Of a stretch of DNA of 64,000 nucleotides, positions 54,745 to 64,000 are shown in pieces (position 1 is the first letter of the stretch; the number at the start of each line of letters is the position of its first letter). Where the stretch lies: the NCBI RefSeq assembly GCF_009811555.1, contig NZ_BLIN01000005.1, positions 1,683,501 to 1,747,500 on the forward strand, read 5' to 3'. Source of the stretch: Streptomyces caniferus. GTDB taxonomy: Bacteria; Actinomycetota; Actinomycetes; Streptomycetales; Streptomycetaceae. The position numbers and the translations under genes are program-made. The notes under the pieces are model-generated. The model was not told the DNA's origin, did not search any database, and saw nothing but the letters and a program-made list of their open reading frames with translations.

Positions 54745-55980
54745 TCAGTCTCCGGCTCGTCGTTCCCCGTCGGCCCCTTGGCGGGCCGTGTCCAGGACGG
54801 CGGGGAGCTTGTGGAGGAACACTTCCGCTTCGTCGTCGGAGACGATCAGCGGCGGGGCGAGCCGGACGACGTCCGGCGCGACCGCGTTCACCAGCAGGCC
54901 CGCGTCCTGAGCCGCCTGCTGCACCTGTGGCGCGAGCGGCTCCGTCAAGACGATACCCAGGAGGAGGCCCGCGCCGCGGACCTGAGCGACCAATGGGTGG
55001 CCCAGAGCCTCGGTTCCGGTCCGCAGTCGCTCGCCGACCCGCTTGACGTTCTCCAGGACGCCGTCCGCCTCGATGGTGTCCAGGACGGCGAGGGCGCCGG
55101 CGCAGACGACCGGGTTGCCGCTGAACGTCGAACCGTGCGAACCGGGCGTGAGCAGCTCGGCGGCCGGGCCGAAGGCCAGCGTGGCGCCGATCGGCAGACC
55201 GCCCCCCAGGCCCTTGGCGAGGGTGATGATGTCCGCCTCGACGCCCTGGGCACGGGACTCCAGCCAGTGGCCGGTCCGGCCGATGCCGGTCTGGATCTCG
55301 TCGAGGACCAGCAGGGTGCCGGTGGCGTCGGTGATCTCGCGGGCCGCCCGGAGGTAGCCGGGCGGCGGGACGACCACGCCGTTCTCGCCCTGGAGGGGCT
55401 CCAGGATGACGAAGGCGGTGTCGGTGGTGACGGCGGCGCGGAGGGCCTCGACGTCCCCGTACGGGACGTAGTCGACGTCGCCGGGCAGCGGCGCGAAGGG
55501 CGCCTGCTTGGCGGGCTGGCCGGTGAGGGCGAGGGCGCCCATGGTGCGGCCGTGGAAGCCGCCGGCGGTGGAGACCATATGGCGGCGCCCGGTCAGCCGG
55601 CCGATCTTGAAGGCGGCTTCGTTGGCCTCGGCGCCGGAGTTGGAGAAGTAGACCCGGCCCGGGCGTCCGGCCAGCGCGAGGAGGCGCTCGGCGAGGGCGA
55701 CGGTGGGCTCGGCGACGAAGAAGTTCGAGACGTGGCCGAGGGTGGCGACCTGGTCGGAGACGGCACGGACCACCGCGGGGTGGGCATGGCCGAGGGAGTT
55801 CACCGCGATGCCGCCGAGGAAGTCGAGGTACTCGTTGCCGTCGGCGTCCCACACCGTGGCGCCCTCGCCGCGGACGAGCGGGATACGGGGGGTGCCGAAG
55901 TTCTCCATCATGGCGCCCTGCCAGCGCCCGGTGAGGCCTGCGTTGGTCACCGGGCCGTGGCGGTGTGCCGCGTCGCTCAT
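54745..55980 (-). CDS. argD: Acetylornithine aminotransferase
   Basis: A 411-aa PLP enzyme converting N-acetylglutamate semialdehyde to acetylornithine. PLP lysine is in [18 protein letters not shown], and [13 protein letters not shown] precedes it. The ATG overlaps the argB stop (ATGA). Confidence 0.96.
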   Translation of the reverse strand: MSDAAHRHGPVTNAGLTGRWQGAMMENFGTPRIPLVRGEGATVWDADGNEYLDFLGGIAVNSLGHAHPAVVRAVSDQVATLGHVSNFFVAEPTVALAERLLALAGRPGRVYFSNSGAEANEAAFKIGRLTGRRHMVSTAGGFHGRTMGALALTGQPAKQAPFAPLPGDVDYVPYGDVEALRAAVTTDTAFVILEPLQGENGVVVPPPGYLRAAREITDATGTLLVLDEIQTGIGRTGHWLESRAQGVEADIITLAKGLGGGLPIGATLAFGPAAELLTPGSHGSTFSGNPVVCAGALAVLDTIEADGVLENVKRVGERLRTGTEALGHPLVAQVRGAGLLLGIVLTEPLAPQVQQAAQDAGLLVNAVAPDVVRLAPPLIVSDDEAEVFLHKLPAVLDTARQGADGERRAGD

Positions 55981-56894
55981 GTCGCCCCCTCGATCGTGTT
56001 CGCGTCCGGCACGACCATCGTGCCGATTCCTTCGTCGGTGAAGATCTCCAGCAGGATCGAGTGCTGGACCCGCCCGTCGATGACCCGGGCGGTGTGCACG
56101 CCGTTGCGGACGGCGTGCAGACAGCCCCGCATCTTGGGGACCATGCCGCTGGCCAGGTCGGGCAGCAGCTTCTCCAGTTCGCCGGCGGTGAGGCGGGAGA
56201 TCACCTCGTCGCTCTGCGGCCAGTCCTCGTAGAGCCCCTCGACGTCGGTGAGGACCATCAGCGTCTCGGCGCCGAGGGCCGCGGCCAGCGCGGCCGCGGC
56301 GGTGTCGGCGTTGACGTTGAAGACGCCGTGGGCATCGTCCTCGTCGCTGCTGCGGGCGATCGAGGAGATGACCGGGATCCGGCCGTCGTCCAGGAGCGCG
56401 TGGACCGCGCCGGGGTCGATGCCGGTGATCTCGCCGACCCGGCCGATGTCCACCCGCTCCCCGTCGATGTCGGCGAAGTGCTTGGTCGCGGTCATCAGAT
56501 GGGCGTCCTCGCCGGTCATGCCGACGGCGAGCGGGCCGTGCTCGTTGAGCAGCCCGACCAGTTCGCGCTGCACCTGTCCGGCCAGCACCATGCGTACGAC
56601 GTTCATCGCCTCGGGCGTGGTGACCCGCAGGCCGCCCTTGAACTCCGACTCCAGGCCGAGCAGGTCGAGCTGGGCGCTGATCTGCGGGCCGCCGCCGTGC
56701 ACGACGACGGGGCGCAGGCCGGCGTGCCGCAGGAAGACCACGTCCTGGGCGAAGGCCCGCTTGAGCTCCTCGTCGATCATGGCGTTGCCGCCGAACTTGA
56801 TGACGACGGTCTTGCCGTGGTGCCGGGTCAGCCAGGGCAGCGCCTCGATGAGGGTGCGGGCCTTGGGGAGCGCGGTGTGTTTGCGGGTACTCAT
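55977..56894 (-). CDS. argB: Acetylglutamate kinase
   Basis: A 305-aa amino-acid kinase: [12 protein letters not shown] and [18 protein letters not shown] at the N-terminus, [20 protein letters not shown] near residue 215. It phosphorylates N-acetylglutamate, typically feedback-inhibited by arginine. The start is ATG 56892-56894; the frame upstream, in the intergenic gap, has no family similarity. Confidence 0.96.
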   Translation of the reverse strand: MSTRKHTALPKARTLIEALPWLTRHHGKTVVIKFGGNAMIDEELKRAFAQDVVFLRHAGLRPVVVHGGGPQISAQLDLLGLESEFKGGLRVTTPEAMNVVRMVLAGQVQRELVGLLNEHGPLAVGMTGEDAHLMTATKHFADIDGERVDIGRVGEITGIDPGAVHALLDDGRIPVISSIARSSDEDDAHGVFNVNADTAAAALAAALGAETLMVLTDVEGLYEDWPQSDEVISRLTAGELEKLLPDLASGMVPKMRGCLHAVRNGVHTARVIDGRVQHSILLEIFTDEGIGTMVVPDANTIEGAT

Positions 56895-56955
56895 GCGCCG
56901 GCCTCGCTTCGCTCGGCGGGCTCGCACAGCCCGCACCGGTGTCGGATGCGCTCGC

Positions 56956-58149
56956 TCATGAGGAGTACGCGCTGTTCTCGTGGACGTAGTCGGCGGTCAG
57001 GTCGTTGGCCCAGATGACCGCGGACTCGGTGCCGGCGGCGAGGTCCGCGGTGATGCGTACCTCCCGGTAGCGCATGTCGACCAGGTCGCGGTCCTCGCCC
57101 ACCGAGCCGTTCTTGCAGACCCAGATGTCGTTGATGGCGACATTGAGCTGGTCGGGCTCGAAGACGGCGGAGGTGGTGCCGATGGCCGACAGCACCCGGC
57201 CCCAGTTGGGGTCCTCGCCGTGGATGGCGCACTTGAGGAGGTTGTTGCGGGCGATGGAGCGGCCGACCTCGACCGCGTCGTCCTCGCTGGCCGCGCCCAC
57301 GACCTCGATCCGGATGTCCTTGCTGGCGCCCTCGGCGTCCCCGATCAGCTGCCGTGCCAGGTCGTCGCAGACCGCGCGCACCGCCTCGGCGAACTCGGCG
57401 GTGTCCGGCACGACGCCGGAGGCGCCCGAGGCGAGCAGCAGCACCGTGTCGTTGGTCGACATACAGCCGTCGGAGTCGACCCGGTCGAAGGTGGTGCGGG
57501 TCGCGGCCCGCAGCGCCGTATCGAGCTCGGCGGCCGGCACATCGGCGTCGGTGGTCAGGACGACGAGCATGGTGGCCAGGCCCGGGGCGAGCATGCCGGC
57601 GCCCTTGGCCATCCCGCCGACGGTCCAGCCTCCCCCGTCCCCCGGCCGGGTGCCGCCCACCGTGACCTGGGCGGTCTTGTGCACGCTGTCGGTGGTCTTG
57701 ATGGCGATGGCGGCCTTCTCGCCGCCGTGCTCGGTCAGCTCGGCCGCGGCACGGTCGATTCCGGGCAGCAGCTTGTCCATCGGGAGCCGCAGGCCGATCA
57801 GTCCGGTGGAGGCGATCGCCACCTCACCGGCGTTGAGCCCCAGCACCTCGGCGGCCCGCTCCGCGGTGGCATGGGTGTCCTGGAAGCCGAGCGGGCCCGT
57901 ACAGGCGTTGGCGCCACCGGAGTTGAGGACGACGGCGGAGACCGTGCCCCCCTTGAGGACCTGCTCGGACCAGACGACCGGGGCGGCCTTGACGCGGTTG
58001 GAGGTGAAGACACCGGCGGCGGCCAGTCGAGGCCCGTTGTTCACCACGAGGGCGAGGTCCGGGTTGCCGCCGTTTCCACTGACGAAGGGGGCCTTGATCC
58101 CGGCGGCGATGCCCGCCGCCGTGAACCCCTGTGCTGCCGTGACGCTCAC
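56956..58149 (-). CDS. argJ: Bifunctional ornithine acetyltransferase/N-acetylglutamate synthase
   Basis: A 397-aa self-processing enzyme that recycles acetyl groups. [24 protein letters not shown], and the autocleavage region [17 protein letters not shown] with the nucleophilic Thr are present. It starts at GTG 58149, 67 bp after argC. It lets the pathway run as an acetyl cycle. Confidence 0.96.
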   Translation of the reverse strand: MSVTAAQGFTAAGIAAGIKAPFVSGNGGNPDLALVVNNGPRLAAAGVFTSNRVKAAPVVWSEQVLKGGTVSAVVLNSGGANACTGPLGFQDTHATAERAAEVLGLNAGEVAIASTGLIGLRLPMDKLLPGIDRAAAELTEHGGEKAAIAIKTTDSVHKTAQVTVGGTRPGDGGGWTVGGMAKGAGMLAPGLATMLVVLTTDADVPAAELDTALRAATRTTFDRVDSDGCMSTNDTVLLLASGASGVVPDTAEFAEAVRAVCDDLARQLIGDAEGASKDIRIEVVGAASEDDAVEVGRSIARNNLLKCAIHGEDPNWGRVLSAIGTTSAVFEPDQLNVAINDIWVCKNGSVGEDRDLVDMRYREVRITADLAAGTESAVIWANDLTADYVHENSAYSS

Positions 58150-58216
58150 TGCTTCTTCTCCTCCATCGCTTCGCCGGCCTCGCCGGCCACGCTGTGCTGC
58201 CCCGGGTCCGTCCGCC

Positions 58217-59687
<1,471 letters not shown>

Positions 59688-60773
59688 TCAGGCGAAGCGG
59701 ACTTCGCGCGAGGCGGCGGAGGCCGTGGCGAACGCGAGCAGCCGGCCGCCCTCCTCGGTGAGCGCGGCGCGGTCCCCGGCACGCAGGGTACCGAAGGGCT
59801 CCAGGACGAGGACGGCGGCACCGCGCGTCTGCTCGACGCGCCACACGCCCGCCACGAACCCGTCCACCAGGAACGTCGACCTGATCAGCCCGTTCCGCGT
59901 GAAGACGAGCTTGCGCTGCTCCTCGGTGAGGATGCGGGCGCGGTCGGCGTGGGAGAGCAGGATGTTGTCGAACTCCGGCAGGAAGCGCACCGGGGCGGGG
60001 GTGTCCGCGTCGGGGCGGGGGGCCTCCGGCAGGTCGAGCAGTTCGCGGCCGTTCTCGTCGCGGAAGACCGCCAGCCGCGGCCGGAGCCGGTTCACCGCGT
60101 CGGCGAGCCGGGTCATGCCGGACCAGACCTGGATGTCCTTGACCGTGGCCGGCCCGAAGGCCGCCAGGTAGCGCTCGACCATCAGGTCCGGTGCCGCCAG
60201 CCCGGCGACGGGCCGGCCGAGCCACGCCTCGGCGCTGGTGTGCACGGCCTGCCCGCTCTCGCCCCACAGCCCGCGCGGCGGCACCTGCACGAGCGGTACC
60301 AGGTTGCGCACGGCGTTGGCGAGGGCGAAGGGGTCCCGGTCCGGCCACCGCTCGGCGAGCAGGGTGCCCAAGCCGCCCAGCGTGAGCGGCTCCCGCTCGA
60401 CCAGCTCGCGGCCCAGCTCGGCCACCTTCTCGACGTCGAGCCCTTCGAGCTTGCGCCCGAAGGCGCCCTTCAGCCCCTGCCGCAGGGCGCCCTGCAGGAC
60501 GGGGCGCAGTGCGACGCAGTCGTCCGCCGTGACCAGGTGGATCGTGCCGCGCATCAGACCCACCCGGACCACCTCGCGGTTCCTGACGAGGGAGGCCAGG
60601 TCCTCGATGCGGAAGCCGGCGAGCCGCGTCCACAGGCCGATGTAGGGCGGGTTCGGCGCCTGTGCCTGCATGCCCACCAGGTGCGCGACCGCCCGCCCCG
60701 CTGGCATCGCGGACCGCTCCAGCAGCAACTGCCGGGCCAGTAGGCTCCGGTTGAGCGCCCGATGGTCCAGCAC
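59688..60773 (-). CDS. AlkZ-family (winged-helix HTH_42) DNA glycosylase-like protein
   Basis: A 361-aa protein of the family formerly called winged-helix DNA-binding (PF06224), now known to contain bacterial AlkZ/AlkX glycosylases that unhook interstrand crosslinks. The catalytic QxQ motif is at Q36/Q38 in HLVGMQAQAPNPPY, almost the same positions as in AlkZ (Q37/Q39). GTG 60773 has AGGAGA eight bases before it and gives this register; in-frame GTG codons further upstream extend the frame. The protein would protect DNA against bulky alkylators; the real substrate is not known. Confidence 0.8.
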   Translation of the reverse strand: MLDHRALNRSLLARQLLLERSAMPAGRAVAHLVGMQAQAPNPPYIGLWTRLAGFRIEDLASLVRNREVVRVGLMRGTIHLVTADDCVALRPVLQGALRQGLKGAFGRKLEGLDVEKVAELGRELVEREPLTLGGLGTLLAERWPDRDPFALANAVRNLVPLVQVPPRGLWGESGQAVHTSAEAWLGRPVAGLAAPDLMVERYLAAFGPATVKDIQVWSGMTRLADAVNRLRPRLAVFRDENGRELLDLPEAPRPDADTPAPVRFLPEFDNILLSHADRARILTEEQRKLVFTRNGLIRSTFLVDGFVAGVWRVEQTRGAAVLVLEPFGTLRAGDRAALTEEGGRLLAFATASAASREVRFA

Positions 60774-60936
60774 CTTCACGTCTCCTGTCACCACGACGGG
60801 ATTCCCTTCCTCGTGTCCACTCACGAAAACACGGTGGCTGCCTCGGACCGCGCCCGGGACGCCACCGCCGTACTGCGATGCCGCTCAGCTCATGCGCACC
60901 AGCATCGTGCTGCTGTACGTGTGGTCGAGGCTCCGC

Positions 60937-61680
60937 TCAGGACGGGCCGAGGACGCAGAACTCGTGGCCCTCGGGGTCGGCCAGGCACGTCCACGGGACA
61001 TCGCCCTGGCCGAGGTCGAGGTCGGTGGCGCCGAGGGCCCGCAGCCGGGCCACCTCCGCTGCCTTGTCGTCACCGGGGTACGGCAGCAGGTCGAGATGGA
61101 CGCGGTCCGGCACGGTCTTCACGCCGGGCGTGCGGAGGAATTCGAGATACGGGCCGACGCCCTCGGCGGAGCGCAACACCGCATGATCGTCGGTCGCCGC
61201 GTGCAGGGCCCAGTCCGTCGCCTCGCCCCAGAACCGGGCCATGCCCCGCGGATCCACGCAGTCGACGACCACCGCGGCGATCGGCCCGGTGTCCCGGTAG
61301 ATCTCCCGGGGCTCCAGCACGCAGAACTCGTTGCCCTCCGGGTCGGCGAGGACCGTCCACGGCACCGTGCCCTGACCCACCTGGGCGGGCGTCGCGCCGA
61401 GAGACTCGAGGCGGGCGACCAACTCCGCCTGATGGGCCGCGGAGGTGGTGGCGAGATCGAGGTGCACACGGTTCTTCGTCGTCGTCTTGGGTTCCGGGAC
61501 GGTGACGACGTCGACGCAGACGGCGACCGGGTCCGGCCACACGAAGCCGCCGACGGGTTCCACATTGGTCACGCCGGGCCCCTCACTGGAGACACCCCAG
61601 CCGAGCGCCTCCGCCCAGAACCGGCCGACCGACGAGTCGTCGAGAGCCTTGATGTTCACCTGAACAGGTCGCAGTGCCAT
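60937..61680 (-). CDS. Tandem VOC (glyoxalase/bleomycin-resistance fold) protein
   Basis: A 247-aa protein with two similar VOC halves. Each ends with a paired motif: GTVPWTVLADPEGNEFCVLEP in the first and GDVPWTCLADPEGHEFCVLGP in the second. The fold includes glyoxalases, dioxygenases and drug-binding resistance proteins. ATG 61678-61680 is preceded by AGGG. The metal ligands are not obvious in every position, so it may be a binding protein. Confidence 0.88.
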   Translation of the reverse strand: MALRPVQVNIKALDDSSVGRFWAEALGWGVSSEGPGVTNVEPVGGFVWPDPVAVCVDVVTVPEPKTTTKNRVHLDLATTSAAHQAELVARLESLGATPAQVGQGTVPWTVLADPEGNEFCVLEPREIYRDTGPIAAVVVDCVDPRGMARFWGEATDWALHAATDDHAVLRSAEGVGPYLEFLRTPGVKTVPDRVHLDLLPYPGDDKAAEVARLRALGATDLDLGQGDVPWTCLADPEGHEFCVLGPS

Positions 61681-61793
61681 GCCGGCGACCCTATGCACTC
61701 CGCCACGGCCTCCGCAGGTACGTCGCCGAACAGAGATCAACTCACTCACCGGCCGCCGCGGCAGGCAGCCGGTGCTCGCGCAGCGGCCGCTGC

Positions 61794-61824
61794 TTGACCT
61801 TGACACGGTGACAGGGTTTTCACT
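61794..61824 (+). promoter_or_regulatory. MerR-type promoter with 19-bp operator palindrome
   Basis: -35 TTGACC (61794-61799) and a weak -10 TTCACT (61819-61824) are separated by 19 bases, an overlong spacing typical of MerR-activated promoters. Between them lies the imperfect palindrome CCTTGACACGGTGACAGGG (61798-61816). Confidence 0.6.
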
Positions 61825-61846
61825 GCATGCCCAGGAGGTGGTCACG

Positions 61847-62518
61847 ATGACGATCACGAGGCACGACACGGATGCGATACGGGCGCTTCAGGGGTTGGAG
61901 GACGGCCGTCCGTCCGTGCGGCTGGGGGCTGCCCTGGCCGTCGGTACGACGCCTGACCCGCGCTTCGTCGACAAGCTCGTCGAACGATGCGCGATCGAGC
62001 CCGAGTTCTTTGTCCGCGACATGCTGACCTGGGCGCTCACCCGCCACCCGGTGTCCATGACGCTCCCCGAGCTGCTCCGCGAGGTCCGCTCGGAGCGTGC
62101 GCAGGCACGGAGCCAGGCGCTGCACACGCTGTCCAAGATCGGGGACCCGCGGGCGTGGCCGGCCCTCACACGGACGCTCCTGTCGGACGCCGACGACGAG
62201 GTGGCGCGGAGCGCCTGGCGGGCCGCGGTCGTGCTCGTACCGGAAGGCGAGGAGCCCGCGTTGGCCGCGGTGTTGGCGACGCAGCTCGGACGCGGTGGGC
62301 GTCAGACGCAGCTGAGCCTCAGCCGGGCGCTGGTCGCGCTGGGCGAGGTGATCGGGCCGGTTCTGCTTGCTGCGGCAACGGCCCCTGACCCGCGCATGCG
62401 CGCGCACGCACGCGCCACCCAGCGGCTGTTGCGCGACCCGGACGCCGGATCCGGGTGCGCGATCGAGGAGGCGAAGCGCGTCGTGGCGCTCGGCGGGCCG
62501 GGCCAGGAGGGACGATAG
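61847..62518 (+). CDS. HEAT-repeat protein
   Basis: A 223-aa all-helical protein; repeated units read like DGRPSVRLGAALAVG, EPEFFVRDMLTWALTRHP, and SDADDEVARSAWRAAVVLV, the HEAT pattern. AGGAGG lies eight bases upstream of ATG 61847. It ends three bases before the MerR gene, so they form one operon. Some HEAT proteins (AlkD type) are DNA glycosylases, but the key residues of that group cannot be assigned here with certainty. Function unknown; protein or nucleic acid binding is expected. Confidence 0.85.
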   Translation: MTITRHDTDAIRALQGLEDGRPSVRLGAALAVGTTPDPRFVDKLVERCAIEPEFFVRDMLTWALTRHPVSMTLPELLREVRSERAQARSQALHTLSKIGDPRAWPALTRTLLSDADDEVARSAWRAAVVLVPEGEEPALAAVLATQLGRGGRQTQLSLSRALVALGEVIGPVLLAAATAPDPRMRAHARATQRLLRDPDAGSGCAIEEAKRVVALGGPGQEGR

Positions 62519-62521
62519 GGC

Positions 62522-63526
62522 GTGTTGATCGGTGAGGTGGTGCGACGGTCCGGGGTCAGTGCGCGCATGCTGCGGCATTACGAGTCGCTCGGTCTGGTGC
62601 GCCCGTCGGGTCGCACCGGCTCCGGCTATCGGGAGTACTCCGGGGAGGACGTCCAGCGGATCTTCCGTATCGAGAGCCTGCGGTCGCTGGGGCTGTCGCT
62701 GCGCGAGGTCGGACGCGCGCTCGACGATCCCGGCTTCACGCCCTCGGCGCTCGTCGACGACCTCATCCGTCACACGCGCGAACGCATCGCGGCGGAGACC
62801 GAGTTGCTCACGCGGCTGCGCCGGATCGATGCCGCGGACCCCGCCGACTGGGAGGACGTCCTCCAGGTCGTCGCGCTCCTGCGGGCGCTGGCGTCGAAGA
62901 GCGCCGACGCGCGCCAGCGCGCGGCCCTTTCCTCGGCCGACGAGGTACCGGTGCCGGTGGAGGCCCTGGTCGAGGCGGCGCTGAGCGAGACGGAGCCGAA
63001 CGTGGCCGGCGCCCTTCGATGGGCGCTGGCACGCTCGGGCGACCGCGGTCCGGCACTGCTGGCGGAGGGCCTCGGCTCACCGGTGGCCGCGGTGCGGGAA
63101 CGTGCCGTTCGGTCCCTCGCCGAGATATCCGATGGCGAGGCCACCGCACAGTTGCGGGGTGCCCTCGCGCACTCCGACGTCGTGGTCCGCGGGCATGCGG
63201 CTCTGGCGCTCGGGACCCGTGGCGTGGCCGATGCGGTCCCGACGCTCATCGACATGATCGTGGCGGGAAGGAACGACACCGATGCAGCCGATGCGCTGAG
63301 CGTGCTGGCGGCCGACAGCGCGACGGCGGATCGGATCGCGGCCGGGCTCGTCGACCGCCTCGCCCACGACTCCATGGAAGGGCCTGTACGCGGACGGCTG
63401 ACCCAGGCGCTGGCGGGCATCCCGGGGACGAGGGCGGCAGGCGCCCTCGGGGAGCTGTCACATGACGTCGACCGTGCCGTCGCGCTGACTGCGGCGTACC
63501 TCCTTCAGCTACGCGACGCGCGGTGA
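62522..63526 (+). CDS. MerR-family regulator with C-terminal HEAT repeats
   Basis: A 334-aa regulator. Residues 1-72 are the MerR winged helix (IGEVVRRSGVSARMLRHYESLGLVRPSGRTGSGYREY). After a coiled dimerisation helix (about 75-110), the C-terminal 200 residues carry HEAT-like units (ALAHSDVVVRGHAALALGTRG, GLGSPVAAVRERAVRSLAEI). Such an effector domain is much longer than the usual MerR ligand domain. GTG 62522 (TTG 62525 next to it) is preceded by GGAGG. It probably controls the promoter upstream of the HEAT-repeat gene. Confidence 0.9.
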   Translation: MLIGEVVRRSGVSARMLRHYESLGLVRPSGRTGSGYREYSGEDVQRIFRIESLRSLGLSLREVGRALDDPGFTPSALVDDLIRHTRERIAAETELLTRLRRIDAADPADWEDVLQVVALLRALASKSADARQRAALSSADEVPVPVEALVEAALSETEPNVAGALRWALARSGDRGPALLAEGLGSPVAAVRERAVRSLAEISDGEATAQLRGALAHSDVVVRGHAALALGTRGVADAVPTLIDMIVAGRNDTDAADALSVLAADSATADRIAAGLVDRLAHDSMEGPVRGRLTQALAGIPGTRAAGALGELSHDVDRAVALTAAYLLQLRDAR

Positions 63527-63562
63527 CGGGCCCCTCCAAGAGCACCGCGTACAGGGCCCGTC
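63525..63562 (+). terminator. Terminator hairpin after the MerR gene
   Basis: 9-bp stem GACGGGCCC (63525-63533) with GGGCCCGTC (63554-63562), beginning inside the stop codon. Confidence 0.7.
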
Positions 63563-63700
63563 GGGCGGGGCCCGGAACCGTCCCGGTCACGGTCGTCCGC
63601 CTGCGGGCGGTGCTCCGGCGCCCCTGGCTACGGGACATCGTCTTCGCGGCCGGGCCGGCCTCTTGACCTCAACCGCACTTCAGGAAAGAGCCTGGGCGGC

Positions 63701-64000
63701 ATGGAAAATGACACCACCGCTCCCCAGGGCTCCTTCGCCTCCCGCATCGGGTCGTCCGATCCCCAGCGAGCCGATGCCCTCCCGCTGTCCGCCGCCACGC
63801 TCGATGAGCTCGCCGAGAGGATCGCCACCACCGCAATGGTCATCGGCATCGGGGAGTCCACCCGGTTTTCCCGGGAGACCTTCGGGGTGCGCGACCAACT
63901 CTTCCGCCGGCTCGTCCGGCGCCACGGATTCCGGGCACTGGCCCTACAGGACAGCGCCGGCGTCGCCGCCCGCCTCGACAGGTACGTGCAGGCCGGCAAG
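63701..64000 (+). CDS. Erythromycin-esterase-family protein, N-terminal part
   Basis: ATG 63701 opens a frame that runs off the window after 100 codons. From residue 46 the sequence MVIGIGESTRFSRETFGVRDQLFRRLVRRHGFRALAL has the pattern of the erythromycin-esterase family (GxGExTHG then RxFLxxxxGFRALALE). In true Ere enzymes the motif carries Glu and the general-base His; here E is kept (E52) but the His position reads Arg (EST-R). The protein may not hydrolyse macrolides. The start fits the family but the ribosome binding site is weak. Confidence 0.72.
   Translation, partial: MENDTTAPQGSFASRIGSSDPQRADALPLSAATLDELAERIATTAMVIGIGESTRFSRETFGVRDQLFRRLVRRHGFRALALQDSAGVAARLDRYVQAGK

Overview
The window reads as chromosomal core DNA of a Streptomyces (or very close actinomycete). 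The evidence is very high G+C with G/C at nearly every third codon position, a gene for the sporulation protein SsgB, a phosphatidylinositol-mannoside operon, and a gene order that matches, as far as I remember it, the S. coelicolor stretch from about SCO1524 to SCO1580. No phage, plasmid, CRISPR array or intact transposase is visible.

Left part (0-16 kb): the end of a PIM-lipid operon (pgsA, acyltransferase, pimA, start-overlapping-stop) followed by a 747-bp gap filled by a long inverted repeat with two hairpins sharing one 15-nt loop; an EF-G-like GTPase; a membrane protein; a lipoprotein beta-propeller overlapping a polysaccharide deacetylase; an Ap4A-phosphorylase-type HIT protein; a small potassium channel; thrS; a DUF4365-like nuclease gene overlapping an uncharacterised partner; and a DnaQ-type exonuclease. 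Middle (16-30 kb): two identical tRNA-Val(CAC) genes around an SRPBCC gene, ssgB, a CGNR zinc-finger regulator, small membrane proteins, a DsbA-like protein, pabB-pabC for p-aminobenzoate, a tRNA cluster (Gly, Cys, three tandem Val-GAC), a kinase-like phosphotransferase, a Ser/Thr protein kinase, and an RNA methyltransferase.

28-44 kb: cobalamin/siroheme genes (a two-domain siroheme synthase, a giant BluB-CobT fusion with about 790 residues of disordered extension, and CobL), the methionine importer metNIQ, a HAD phosphatase, paired membrane proteins, and a phosphate-regulon-like glycerophosphodiester phosphodiesterase with four 11-mer PHO-box-like units upstream. 44-59 kb: an acyltransferase, a Tat-exported 5'-nucleotidase, a TetR/MFS efflux pair with a clear operator, then arginine biosynthesis: argG and argH adjacent, and argC-J-B-D-R in one tight operon, both with ARG-box-like elements at the promoters, plus a DUF488 gene, tRNA-Pro(GGG) and an MscS channel.

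Right end (59.3-64 kb) looks more accessory: an AlkZ-family DNA glycosylase (QxQ motif), a double-VOC protein, a HEAT-repeat protein operonic with a MerR regulator that itself carries HEAT repeats, and the start of an erythromycin-esterase-family gene lacking the usual catalytic His. This block resembles a self-protection or stress module and, with the twin-hairpin repeat near the left end, is the best candidate here for something not yet described.
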